A program made the translations under genes and the position numbers. The notes under the pieces were generated by a model, which was not told the DNA's origin, did not search any database, and saw only the letters and a list, made by a program, of their open reading frames with translations. Below, one piece after another: positions 1 through 12,376 of a stretch of 32,646 nt of DNA (position 1 is the stretch's first letter; each line of letters starts with the position of its first letter). This DNA is from Seison nebaliae (Eukaryota; Rotifera; Pararotatoria; Seisonacea; Seisonidae). The DNA lies in contig JALJEE010003100.1 in assembly GCA_023231475.1 (NCBI GenBank), positions 1-32,646 on the forward strand. The letters are read 5' to 3'.

Positions 1-1
1 A

Positions 2-268
2 TGTTCTTCCAAAATTTGGAACTACTTCGTAAAAGAACAAAGCGGTCACAAATGTAACATATGTGGAAAACTCTATTCATCTACTACAGCAACATCTTCA
101 CTTAACGCCCATATTAAAAAGAAACATTTGTTTGATTTAGATGATATGACAGTTAATGAAGAAAAGTCGAGTGAAGTAGATTTAATTTCAAAATATGTTG
201 CTACTTCAAACGATTGTATAATGGTCTGTCCATTAGTTTTTCAATTTCTTCGGACTATTTTTTATTAA
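2..268 (+). CDS. BED-type zinc-finger ORF, 5' end outside the window
   Basis: An open frame enters from the left edge and stops at 266-268. It reads (C)SSKIWNYF, then a Cys-x2-Cys pair (CNICG), a Ser/Thr-rich stretch and a His-x5-His pair, the layout of a BED finger with its leading aromatic W-x-F/Y motif. BED fingers bind DNA and are typical of hAT transposases and of host factors derived from them. About 35 residues follow the finger without further domain character before the stop, so this is either the 3' part of a small BED protein, a gene whose next exon I did not find, or a transposase fragment. The start codon is not visible. Confidence is fair for the finger and low for the gene model. 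Confidence 0.5.
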   Translation, partial: CSSKIWNYFVKEQSGHKCNICGKLYSSTTATSSLNAHIKKKHLFDLDDMTVNEEKSSEVDLISKYVATSNDCIMVCPLVFQFLRTIFY

Positions 269-596
269 GGAATAGACCGAATGAAAAATTTTTTTGTTAT
301 GGACTGTCCTTTAAACCAAAAAATTTGATTAAACCAAATTAAACCAAAAACAAACAAAACAAATTTATTAAAGGAAAGAAAAAATTTATATTCGCAATAA
401 AATGAAAGGAAACTAAATTTTATCGGGATAGAAAATTCGGTTTTTGACGGAAAAGCTTTTATGAAAGTATGTTTAATACTTAGTACCTTTCAGCTAAAAC
501 AATAACGACAACGAGATTTGCATTCTGAATCTTAAGCTTTATTGATTAGAGAATTATTATAAAATAATTAGCATGCTTTGTTCATAAACTTTATTT
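269..596. other. Intergenic spacer with A/C-rich simple sequence
   Basis: No gene seen. At about 311-362 the motif aaacca/aaacaa recurs several times, a short degenerate simple repeat. The remainder is AT-rich and presumably holds the upstream region of the helicase gene that starts at 597. Confidence 0.5.
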
Positions 597-3004
597 ATGA
601 GTTCAAAGAAGAAATTGAAGAAAGTTGAACGGAGTAGACTACCAGTGGAAGATGTTAGAAAAGAAATTATTGAAAAATTTCATCAAAATGATATGTTAAT
701 CATTGAAGGAGATACAGGATGTGGGAAAACAACGCAGATTCCTCAATATATCGATCAGGAAGTGAATGAACATTTATTCTCTTCGATCTCTTCAACGACC
801 AGAAAACGGAAAAAAAGATCAGATTTTAAACGTATTATAGTGACACAACCGAGACGTGTGGCGGCTATTTCCATAGCGAAGAGAGTTTCTTACGAACAAA
901 ATAAGCAACTGGGAGAAGAGATTGGATATGCAGTTCGATTTGATGAATGTCGATCGAAAACGACTCGATTAGAATTCCAAACTGATGGATTATTAGTTAG
1001 AGAAGAAGTTTTATCTAAACAAAAGAATCTTCAGAGATATTCAGTGATAATTGTGGATGAAGCTCATGAGAGAAGTATCCAAACTGATTTCTTGTTATCG
1101 ATTTTGAAACGATCGATAATGAATCGAAAATCGTCAGATGGAAATAAATTGAAAATAATCATAATGTCTGCCACATTAGATTCGAATTTGTTTCACACTT
1201 ATTTCCAAAATGATCAATTGAAAATTGATAAAATTCGAATCAAAGGAAAATTGTTTCCGATACAAACTATTTATCTTACTCCCACTCAAATCCCTTCACA
1301 AATTCCCAAAACTTCAATTTTACCAGATGGAAAAAAGAAAGTTGTATCACAAGCATTATTGCGAGAACGTCTCTTAGCTACAATGAAACCAACAGTAAAA
1401 ATTGAAGAAGAAAAAATGATGATTGACCGAGTAACTTGTTCTATTCGAATTATTAATAAAATTCACATGGAATCATCTGATTCGATTGAGGAAAAAGGAA
1501 TTTTAATATTTCTCACTGGACGTGATGAAATTGAGAGAGGTGTGAAATGGACGGAAAAATTGAATGAAACGAATAAATTGAAATATCGATTAAGACCATT
1601 TCCCTTATATGCTCAATTGTCATGCGACGAACAAATGGAAGCAATCGAATCAATTAATAAAAATGAGAGAAAAGTTGTATTTGCAACAAATGTTGCTGAG
1701 ACGTCATTGACAATTAAAGGTATTAGTTACGTGATCGATTTAGGATATGTAAAAATTCGACAATTCATTCCAGAACGAAATTTGGAATTATTCAAAATTC
1801 AATTGATTTCGAAAGCGCAGGCTATCCAACGTATGGGACGATGTGGTCGTGAAAGAAAAGGAATTTGTTATCGAGTTTATGACGAGAAAACTTTTCATAA
1901 ACTACCAAATAATCAAATCTCTCCAATAAGTTTATGTTCAAATGATTATTTAGTTCTTCAATTAATTTCGATGAAGGAAAATCCTTTGAATTTCGATTAC
2001 ATCGAATCACCAAATGAGAAATCACTTTTTACTTCGTTAGTCCAATTGATTCTGTTGGGATTCGTTACCTGTATAATCGATGAACAAATGGTTAATAATC
2101 AATCAATACATTTTTTCCAATCGGATATTGTAACTGATTCTGATATAAATTTCTTGAGAAAAATTAAATCATTCAAATTAACAGAAAATGGTAAATTGGC
2201 ATATTTGTTACCAGTAGAACCGAAACATGCGTCTTCCATTTTATTGGCATATGAAGCGAATGTGTTGAAAGAAATGATTAGCATAATTTCCGTTTTTTCT
2301 GTAGATAACATTCAGAAGAAAGTTTTTCATAATGATTCGAATGAATTGGAAGTTATTGGGAAATTCAATGAACCAGAAGGTGATCATTTCACGTTGAAGA
2401 GAATTTTGGAAGAATATAAAAAAATTCGAAATAATAAAAATAAAGAATCATATCAATGGTGTCGACAATATAATTTGAATAGAAGAAATTTGGAATTCGC
2501 ACTGAATGTCGAGAAGCAATTGAGTGATTCATGTTTAGATATTTTCAAAAATACTTATCTCAAACAACAAACTCGACCACTTCATCGAAGTGAAATTAAC
2601 AAACGATTAAGGTTTCCTTTATTCTCCTTTTACGATTAATCATCTCCCGTAAGACAATGTCTTCTTCAATCATTCGTTTTCAACACAGCTGAATATCAAA
2701 CGACAAACAAATATCGATTAGTTAGATGAAAATTTATTTTTATCTCAAATATTTTTCATTTTTTCAGACTAATCGAAATTGTCTGGCACGTATCCATCCC
2801 ACATCCGTCTTCCGTCAATGTCGACCTCTGTGCGTCTGTTATAATGAATATGTCGAATCGAATAATAATGTGATGCCATTCATTAAGGATATGATTGTCA
2901 TCGAGAAGGATTGGTTACGAGAAGCACTTCAGAAAATAAAGAAAAATGGTGAAAATGCAATTTCCATTAAATTCGACCAAACAGGAAAAAACTCAATGGA
3001 ATAA
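597..3004 (+). CDS. DHX33: DEAH-box RNA helicase, DHX33-like
   Basis: Three exons, 597-2611, 2654-2720 and 2768-3004, joined by GT-AG introns of 42 and 47 bp, give a 772-aa protein. Visible helicase motifs: Walker A GDTGCGKT (residues 38-45), TQPRR (83-87), DEAH (154-157), SAT (191-193), FLTGRDEIE, the NVAETSLTI segment and motif VI QRMGRCGR (411-418). The HA2/OB region carries EPEGDH and WCRQYNLN. The last exons encode the IHPTSV...C-P-CV-YNEY block and a terminal IEKDWL motif that match the end of DHX33 rather than other DEAH helicases. DHX33 is a nucleolar and cytoplasmic helicase linked to rRNA transcription and translation initiation. The motif VI alanine is replaced by cysteine. The ATG at 597 is the first Met of the frame and lies just before a basic N-terminus. 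Confidence 0.88.
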
Positions 3005-3414
3005 TTATTTCTTCACTTTCATTTATTCTTTTACAATTCCCATGTGTTTAAAAATATTTAAAGCTTTGATAAATTCATTTTGATAATAGATCTAATAACA
3101 TAAATTAGTCAAATGATGGAATTAAAGAATTTCTAAGAAGAATTTTGATTATGATCGAAATGTTAATATGATTTAGAAAAATTTCAATAGGAGAAAGGAG
3201 AGAGGGGTGTGCACATTGGAAAATAGCCTTAATTGTTAGAAGTAGGGAAAATGTGAAATAGGAAACATCTGAAGAGTTTGATGGAAATATGTGTAACATC
3301 TGTAAAGTCTTTCAAGGACTGAGAAATTATTGAAAGATAATTTCACTTATTTTTCTAAAGAAAATTTTATTTCCTCTTACGAGAAATGTTGAGTGAATAA
3401 ATACCAGAATTGGT
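3005..3414. other. Intergenic spacer between helicase and channel genes
   Basis: About 400 bp, AT-rich. A 64-codon antisense frame here lacks any recognisable motif and is treated as chance. It should contain the helicase 3' end and the channel promoter, but I see no clear TATA box. Confidence 0.5.
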
Positions 3415-6400
3415 ATGGGAGAAATTGGACGTAAATGTAAATGTTGTCACACGAATATCGATGAGACAAATCGAGTCAATTACGAATACGAGAAAGAGTT
3501 AATCAATGAAATATTATCATTTGACAATGATCCAATCGTTAGTAATGGAATGGTAGCGAATGACGAACTGGTTGCAGCTTTATACAATTTCCATACTGAT
3601 CTATTCCCAAATATTGATTTTGGTAAGAAACCAGAAGTTTTTTATCCGCGAGATCCGATATTCGACCGTTCTTTATTCATCTTTTCCAGAAAAAATTTAT
3701 TACGTCGATTTGCCATTGATCTGATTGAATGGCCACCGTTCGAATATTTCATTCTCATCACAATCGTTGTCAATTGTTTCACATTGGCATTAAATGATCG
3801 ATTAGCTAATAAGGATGAGAATATGATTTCTCAAAGTTTCGAAAAAACCGAAATTTATTTTCTGGGAATTTTCTTCTTTGAAGCAATGTTCAAAATCATC
3901 GCCACCGGTTTCATAGTAGGGAAGAATACTTATATGAGAAACATATGGAATATAGCTGATTTTATCGTCGTCTTCACCGGAATATTAACATTGTTTTTGA
4001 CAGTCGGTTCAATCGATTTAAGAATATTGAGAGCAATCCGAGTTTTACGTCCATTAAAATTAGTGTCTGGTATACCAAGTCTTCAAGTTGTCTTAAAATC
4101 GATTTTGCAAGCGATGGTTCCATTAGCCTCCATTCTATTATTAGTTCTATGTGCTATCTTAATATTTGCCATTATTGGGTTGGAATTATATATCGGCGTC
4201 TTCCATAGTACATGTTACAAGAATAATACAAGTTCGATTATCCAAATTTAAAAAATTTTTTTTCATTTTTATTTTCAGATTATTTATTGTTTGATAGTTA
4301 TAGTGATGCATATCCTTGTACAACTGGTAATAATCCGACTGCATTACATTGCGATAAACATTTCGATGACAGTTCAGCCGTATGTCTGAAACAATGGGAA
4401 TCCGGTCCACGAAATGGAATTGTTTCATTTGATAATATTCTCTTAGCTATGCTCACCGTCTTCCAATGTGTGACGATGGAAGGATGGACTGAAGTACTTT
4501 ATTTGGTAGATTTATTATCTAAATATAATTCTTCTCATTCTCTACCATTTCCTTCATAGACAGATGATGCTGTTGGATATTATTATAATTGGCTGTACTT
4601 CATAACTCTCATCATAATCGGATCATTCTTCTTATTGAATCTCGTTCTCGGTGTTATTAGTGGGTGACTGATTATTTATTGATTTTGTTAAGTTTATTGA
4701 TTTGAATTTTAGTGAATTTGCGAGAGAAAAAGAAATCGTGGAAAACCGTCGGGAATTCCTTCGAATAAAACGGAGGAGGTATTGGGACGGACAAACACAA
4801 GGATATTTACAATGGATTGAAACAGGAGGTGTTTTTTCATATGCTAAATTAGATATCTTTCAATTTTTTCATCAGAAAATTCTTTCATTAAATCTCCGGC
4901 AATTCCACCAACTGTCAGATATCGTGTCGTCCGAAATCAAAAAAGAATTCGACAACTACTTCACAGTTCGGCGGAGAATGATGATGAAAAATCTGATTCG
5001 AAAGTGAGGAAAGCAGTTTTAGCATCAGGTTCTTCCATTAAGTGATGAGAATGTGAAAATGAATTTTAATGAATTCGACAGAAGCGTCTTTGGAAGATAA
5101 GAAAGAATATTTTGAAGAAATAAACAAAGAAAAGAAATTTTCGTGTAGTAAATTTATTTGGAAATCTCGATTGAAAACGAGGAAATTTGTCAAATCTCAA
5201 TTCTTTTATTGGATTGTCATCATATTGGTGTTTATTAACACTCTATGTATTTCCTGCGAACATTATGGTCAACCAGAATGGCTAACGAAATTTTTATGTT
5301 AAATTTCCATCCGGACAATCTTATTTCAATGTTCTCTTTATTTTAGTTTGGGTGTCCATAATATTTCCAATATTATTCTCATTGGAAATGTTTCTTAAGA
5401 TGTACGCTTTGGGATTTAATGGATATTTTGGATCATTATTCAATCGTTTTGATTTTTTCGTTAGAATTTACTAAAATTTCATTTGTTTCAATTGTATTCC
5501 ATTTCAAGGTAGTAGTAGCAAGTGCAGTAGAGATTCTACTTCCTGAAGCGTCATATGGAGCGTCAGTATTAAGATGTTTGAGATTATTAAGAATTTTCAA
5601 AGTAACAAGGTTTCCGTTTTCTTCTTTTTGTATCGTCCACTATTCCAAATGAAAGATATTGGCATGCATTACATAATTTATTCGATTCGTTGATAAGTTC
5701 AATTCGTTCAATCGTGTCTCTATTGGTTTTGTTATTCTTATTCATTGTAATTTTTGCTTTATTGGGAATGCAAATATTTGGTGGAAAGTTTAATTTGAAT
5801 AATTTAATCTAATTCATTTAATTATTATTTAATCTAAATTTTAGAATGAACTTCCCATATGGTCGTCCATCGATCCATTTTGACGAATTTAGTATTGCTC
5901 TATTGACAGTTTTCCAAGTTGAATATTTTTAATTGAATTAAAATTTAATTTGATAATAAAAGGTGATAACTGGAGACGATTGGAATGAAGTTATGTATAA
6001 TGGAATCAAATCACAAATGGTGGATCCATTGAATGGAAATGGACCATGGACAGCATATCTCTCATCCATCTATTTCTTCATTCTTGTCATGTTAGGCAAT
6101 TGTTAGTTGATACAGTTTATATCAGTCGTTCAATTGGATCATTTGACAGATGCTCTTCTCAATGTCTTTCTTGCTATTGCCGTTGATAATTTGACGAATG
6201 CGGAAGCGATGACTGAAGCGGAAGAAGAATTGGCTAAAGAACAGAAAGAAGTTGGTCATTTTAATTCCATGTTATTCCAATGAAACATTTGGACTAGAAA
6301 GAAGAAAAAAATTTGGAGAATGCACAAAAACGTATAACAAAATCACATAAAGAGAAATCAGTGTCCAAGCAAAGATTATCGTCAATAAATGAAGGAGAGA

Positions 6401-9400
6401 GTGAAATTGAAGATGAAAGTTGTTTTGAAATGGAAGAAATGAGTTCGACGACTGCAGTTGGCGAGAATCAGAGAAAATCGAAAAAAAAAATTTTCAAGAA
6501 ATTTAAAAGAAAAAAGAAACGAAAATCTACGGACGCTGATGATGAAATTATCAATGTTCCTTATACTTCTTTCTTTTGTTTATCAACAACGAATCCGTTT
6601 GAAATTTTTCATTCGTGTTGAAACGAACTCTCTCTATGAACAATTTAATAGAATTCGACGCTTTTGCCATCACACAATTAGTCTCCATCATTTTGAGACA
6701 TTTATTCTCGCTGTTATTATTGCTTCGACGATTGCTCTGGCGATTGAAGATCCGCTGAGTGCACCAAATTCATTTAAAAATACGGTATTGAATCATTTCG
6801 ATTATGCATTCACAAGTATCTTCACATTAGAATTATTACTGAAAGTTTCTCTTCTCTCTTATAATTCGTTTACTATCAATTTGATTTTCAGATGATTGAC
6901 CAAGGACTAATTCTACATCCAAATTCTTATTTAAGAAGTTTATGGAATATTATCGACTTTGTTGTTGTTGTTCTTTCCCTCGTATATTTCATTCTAAGGT
7001 TTAGTGTTATTAAGATATATTTCTTTAAATTGATAATTAAATTTTTAATATATTTTCTTTAGATCACAAAATTTTTCGAATTTAAATACAATGAAATCTC
7101 TTCGAGTTTTTCGAGTATTACGACCGTTGAAGACGATCAAACGAATACCAAAACTCAAAGTTTCCTGAATAACTTTCTTGAATTCAAATAAAAACTTTTG
7201 TAGAGTGTGTTCGATGCATTAATTGGAAGTTTCGGCAGTGTCATCAATTTCCTAATTGTTTATTGTATTTTCACACTAATATTCTCGGTGGTTGCCGTTC
7301 AATTATTCTCCGGGAAATTCTTCTATTGTACTGACATTTCTAAGATGACTAAAGACGAATGCCAGTTTAAAATTCTCATATAGTTCTTCACCACTTTGCT
7401 AATCGCAACTTTGTTTTAGAGGTACATTTTTAAACTATGATGATACACAAAATTTCGATAATTTAATTCCAACTGTTACCAAACGAGAATGGATTCTTCA
7501 TGATTTTAATTTTAATTCAGTACCGAATGCATTTCTCTCATTATTCATCGTTCAAACGGGAGAAGGATGGGGAGATATTATAAAGAACTCTTTAGACAGT
7601 ACCAAAGTCGACCACGGACCAATTGAGAAATATAGTAAATGGACTGCAATTTATTATGTCATCTTTTTCGTCATCTTTCCTTTCTTCTTTGTCAATATAT
7701 TTATCGCTCTCATCATTCTCGCTTTCCAACGGCAAGGCGAGAAACAAGAGAATGAATTATTGAAGAGATTATGCGAAGATATACAAGACGAAATGACAAG
7801 TGTCAATGATACCATTTGGAGACCGACCATAATTCTACTCGATAAAAATGAAGTTCTCTTTCTATTAATTCCTCTCAATAAACTTCTTCATGTTCATCAG
7901 AAATCTTGCATCGATTTCGCCATAGCAGCTACACCAATTAAGGGATATGCACCTTTACATCGTTCCTTCCGATATCGCATTTGGAAATTTGTTATGTCGG
8001 AAGTATTCGATATCATCATTCTAACTGTTATCGTTCTAAATACAATAGTCTTCTGTATGAAAGTTAGAAACTTTTTACTCAATACTAACTGGACATTTAA
8101 GTCCCTTCGAAAATATTGAATGATATTTTATTGAAACAGAAAATTATTCAATAGTTGAACTGTAAATTAAATTTTTCAATGAAAAAGAAAGGAAAGAGAG
8201 ATTGTTAAACTGTATCGAGAAAAGTTAATGAAATTATTATTTCACTAAACGATCGATAATGTAAGTTTCATTTAATGGGAGGTCGGAAGTAGAATCATCA
8301 GATTCTTTATGACATTCATTAAATTGTTTTGACTGTCGATGGATGTCATTCCATACATCATAATAACAATTTAATGAACGTCTCCTCTTCGTTTGTGGAC
8401 GAGAGGAGGATTCGTCTTTCACATTCTCATGATGGAATGTTGTTGGCAGACTAACACGACGATTATGACGTAAATTATTATTGGGTTGATCATTTTCATT
8501 TTCTTTCTCTGATAAATTGACATAAATCGGATCAGACAATATTTTATTGTTCTCATTAGAACTTTCTTGTCGTTCTTTCTTATTTTGCTTGATACTTGAG
8601 AATATTTTTGATGGTTTCTCTAATAATGACTTCAACCTATTCTTTATATTTGAACACTTCTTTTCTTTCTTTTCCAAAATTTCTTTTTCATTAATCTTCA
8701 CTGATTCAATGGATGAAGATTTCCTCCTTTTTCTTGTCTCAATCTTCTCATACTCTCGTTCATTCTTCTCCGTCTCATTTACATTATTCGATGAACCACG
8801 AAGTCGTCGTTGTTTCTTTGGACGAGTATTATTACAACGATTCCTTTTATTGGCGAACCATGCTCGTACTTGTTGCATGGTAATGCCACCTTCACTAGCT
8901 AATCGTTCCTTTTCTACTTCGGAAGGATAAGGCAATTCTTCATGGTCTAAATACCAAGAATTCATTAATTGTACCGCTTTCTCCGGAAGCATCTTCTTAT
9001 TTTCAATGGGTCGAGTTGAAGCGAATGATGCACATGAGGATGGAAATAAATGATTTTGTGTTGATGATATAAAATGTTGTTGTGATTGTGCTAAGTGGGA
9101 ATGAGGAATGAATGAATTATAATTCGTCGAGTTCGTTGGCAACAAAGTGTTACCATCCAAATTCATATGCTGATGAGGGAAACCAGTAAAAAGAACATGT
9201 TGCAACTCTTCGGGTAAAAGACGTAGATAATGTTCAGAGTTCATGATTGATATGAATGGAAGAAATTCCTCAAATATGATTCTTTCTTATCTCGGCCACA
9301 GAGATATTTCCCAAAACTTTTTTTTCAAAAAAATTTTCTTTTCAATCAATTCTCAATTATATTTAGAGAAATGTTTTTTAGAAAAAAATTGAGAAAAAAA

Positions 9401-12257
9401 ATATTTTCAGGAGAAAAATAAAAATTTCGAATTTCTCTCTAAACGTTTCTCACTAAAAATTTCCTATTGAAAATGAAACGTTATTCATCAATATTGCGTC
9501 AAATATATTTTGTTTGTTGTTACTGGGATCGTGTTCGTCATTGTCGTTATAATTAGCGTTACAAAAAAGAAAAAAACGTCATTGCATGAAATTGTGATAA
9601 AGTGAAGATGAAAATCTAAACAAAAAAAAAAGAAAGTTCTTCAATCAGGGACAACCCCATACCTTTATTCGTTCGTTCTTCTCCCTTTCTCTCCCTTTCA
9701 AAAGTAATTTATTTTTTACACGAAAATCCTTATTATCTCTATGTATCGATGGAAAGAAAAAATTGAACATTCATTTTTAATGTCATTTAATTCAGTTTAA
9801 CATTGTTAAACCCTTTTCTCTTTTTTGTCCTACCCTTCTCTCGTCATAATTTCTTTATCACTTCTAACTATTATAACCTTACCACTGCTACTTGATTGTT
9901 GTAACCTCTGTTAAGAGATTATGTAATTATTTTGGTAAATCCTATCTCTCATTAGACGTTTACAACGAATGAAATTCATTCATTAATAACAATGAGACGA
10001 TGACCTTCAATTTACCAATCAATTAAATTTGCATAAATCTTCATAAGTTTTTTCACCTTTTTCCAAGTAGAGAAAGTTGTAGAAATGAAAAAAAATTATT
10101 TTAAAAATCTAAAAATTTTATGAAATTTGTTTCAGTTCTATCAACAACCAGATCAATGGACGGATATTCTGAAAATTCTCAATTACATCTTCACATTCAT
10201 CTTCTTACTGGAACTGATCTTAAAGATGATTGCATTCGGAAAAGTTTTCTTCTATTTTATTGAGAAGATAATTTTCCATCGAACAATATTTCTTCAGAAT
10301 TTTCATCGTGATTTATGGAATATTTTCGACTTAATCATTGTCGCCGCCAGTTTAGCAGATGTACTTGGGGGTTTGTTTTTAGTTAGTCAATTTTTTCTTT
10401 TTAAAGTGATAGAAATAATTATTATTTTAGACAAACGGTGTTAAAACTGGAGTTTTTCGAATATTTCGTGTTTTCCGTCTGGTAAAATTACTTCGAAAAA
10501 GTACCACCGTTCGTATGTTATTATGGACATTTCTCCAATCTTTGAAAGCATTACCATACGTTTGTCTACTGATGTTAATGTTCTTTCTAATTTATGCGAT
10601 TGTTGGAATGCAAATATTTGGAAATATTGCACTGGATGACGGAACGATGATCAATCGTCATAATAATTTTAGAACAATCTTTTCAAGTATTCGTCTTTTA
10701 TTCCGGTTGGATATTTTTACATAAAAATAACTATCAAAAATTATTATTAAATAAGAGTGGTAACTGGTGAAGGATGGCCATATATATTGATGGGTTGTTT
10801 ACCAGTTGCACCTTGTGACGAGAAAGTGAATGGTGAGAAAGGTTGTGGATCCAATTTCGCTTACATCTATTTCACCTCATTCATTTTCATCATGTCATTT
10901 ATGGTTTTCATTTGACTTTATTCCATTCACATTTATTGGGAAAAGATGTTGAATTTATTTGTGGCGGTTATCATGGACAATTTCGATTATCTAACAAGAG
11001 ACTCGTCAATTTTAGGATCTCATCATTTAGATGAATATATTAGAGAATGGGCAAAATTCGATCCCGAAGGAAAGTTAGAAATTTTCCGAAAAAAACATTT
11101 CCAATATCTTTCTTCTAAACATTTCAGAGGATATTTACATTATAAAAAGTTCGTTGATATGATTCAATGTTTGATGCCGCCATTGGGTTTTGGTAAGAAT
11201 TGTCCCAAACGTATCATGTATATGGTCTATTTCTATATAATAAAATTTTATAAAATAATTATATTTATAGAAATTAATTCGTATGAATATGCCTTTAACA
11301 AGAAAAATGAAAGTGAATTTCACCAGTTCGTTAATGGCTCTCATTCGAGAGTCGTTACAAATCGCTTATCCCAAACCAGGTTCTATTTCCTACCACACAA
11401 AAAGTTTATCTGAAGAAATTTGACAGGTGAAGACAGAAATAAAAGTGATAAGAATTTAAGGTTAACGTTAACACGAATGTGGCCGGAACAGACGAAAAAG
11501 CGAATGAAATTTTTCGTCCCAACATTTTCCAGTTTCTTTAATTTTCCTTCTCATACCAATCGGTAAATTTGTATATTAAAAGTGGTTGAAGATCCCAATC
11601 ATCGTCGATTGACTGTTGGGAAGATTTACGCGGGAAAATTAATATGGCAAAATTGGATAACGTACAAGAATGCTTTGCAGAAATTCTATGAAAAAAGGAA
11701 AGAAATGATGATGGTTTTCTTTTTGATAATTTAGAATAAAAAATTTTTAATAAATAAAGATGAAAAAATTCAATTTAAATGATACTATGTCGACATTATC
11801 GATTCTCAGTGATTATCAATATGATTCGGATGAGAATATGAATGAAGATTATCTCATTTTGAAAAAGAATAAATCAAAGATTCCTTCTCAATTTACGTCA
11901 TTCACCGATTCCACAACCACAACAATTTCGTCCAATGCGAAAACTTTCAAGACTAATTTTAAGAAGTTATTCTTCAAAGGCACCACCGTCAACAAACCAA
12001 TTAATCGAGGAACTATCAATCCAAATTTTGTGAATGATCGTCCAATTTACCAACTTCCACCCGTCACTCAAAACGATTCGAATGACATTCTCATTTTGAG
12101 AAGTAAGAAACCCAAACAGGAACTTGCGCCCGAAATTGACGATATTTGCCGATCAATGGCGAGAAGATTGAAGGAAAGAAATAAAATTCCGGAATCAATC
12201 CGGAAGACGCCGGAAATGGCATTATTCGCCGAACGAATGAGAGAAAGATATTTATAA
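3415..12257 (+). CDS. Voltage-gated calcium channel alpha-1 subunit, Cav2 type
   Basis: Pore-forming subunit of a plasma-membrane calcium channel; Cav2 channels (cacophony, unc-2) trigger transmitter release. 29 exons, 1801 aa: 3415-4231, 4279-4505, 4560-4663, 4713-4828, 4876-5028, 5082-5297, 5347-5459, 5509-5609, 5656-5787, 5845-5917, 5963-6101, 6150-6250, 6298-6596, 6652-6844, 6892-6998, 7063-7159, 7204-7364, 7420-7852, 7901-8062, 10136-10243, 10298-10360, 10431-10705, 10756-10903, 10946-11073, 11128-11224, 11271-11379, 11427-11531, 11583-11713, 11760-12257. All four repeats have S1-S6 with Arg/Lys S4 segments. Cav2 signs are LFIFS and EWPPFEY before S1 and STTNP before repeat III. The beta-binding AID keeps GY-x2-WI-x3-E in exons 4-5. 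Filter residues are E340, D689, E1098 and E1402; repeat II is normally Glu. The IQ region (KIYAGKLIW) is divergent. Introns are 42-70 bp except 8063-10135, which contains a homeobox gene. AATAAA lies at 12312. Confidence 0.93.
8237..9244 (-). CDS. TALE-class homeobox transcription factor, nested antisense in a channel intron
   Basis: Single-exon ORF of 335 aa, ATG at 9244-9242, stop at 8239-8237. The homeodomain (about residues 83-145, DNA 8998-8810) has the three-residue loop extension: W-x3-H-x3-PYPSE, then GGITMQQV and WFANKRNR, the same spacing as Meis. W48, F49, N51 and R53 are present and position 50 is Ala, as in Iroquois/Mohawk, whereas Meis and TGIF have Ile. Right after it lies a basic stretch ([13 protein letters not shown]), probably a nuclear localisation signal. 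The N-terminus is Gln/His/Ser-rich; the C-terminal half is Lys/Glu/Asn-rich and looks disordered. The GGIT...WFANKRNR...NNT-RPKKQ combination resembles, from memory, spiralian-specific SPILE homeodomains, but I cannot assign the family firmly. The whole gene lies inside the 2073-bp intron of the calcium channel on the opposite strand. No introns are seen, unlike its neighbours. Confidence 0.87.
   Translation of the reverse strand: MNSEHYLRLLPEELQHVLFTGFPHQHMNLDGNTLLPTNSTNYNSFIPHSHLAQSQQHFISSTQNHLFPSSCASFASTRPIENKKMLPEKAVQLMNSWYLDHEELPYPSEVEKERLASEGGITMQQVRAWFANKRNRCNNTRPKKQRRLRGSSNNVNETEKNEREYEKIETRKRRKSSSIESVKINEKEILEKKEKKCSNIKNRLKSLLEKPSKIFSSIKQNKKERQESSNENNKILSDPIYVNLSEKENENDQPNNNLRHNRRVSLPTTFHHENVKDESSSRPQTKRRRSLNCYYDVWNDIHRQSKQFNECHKESDDSTSDLPLNETYIIDRLVK
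9245..10135. other. Remainder of the long channel intron, upstream of the nested homeobox gene
   Basis: About 890 bp between the homeobox ATG and the channel acceptor (gtttcag, ending at 10135). It has A/T runs and short pyrimidine tracts and no ORF of interest. By position it must carry the homeobox promoter and 5' UTR. It lies within the channel primary transcript. Confidence 0.6.
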
Positions 12258-12376
12258 AATGATTTTTTATTAGAGTATAGAAATTATTTGGATTTTTTTT
12301 AAAAAAATCTTAATAAATTTCCATCAATCCATCTGAAATTTGAAAAGAATTACCTGAAAATTAATGAATATCGAAT

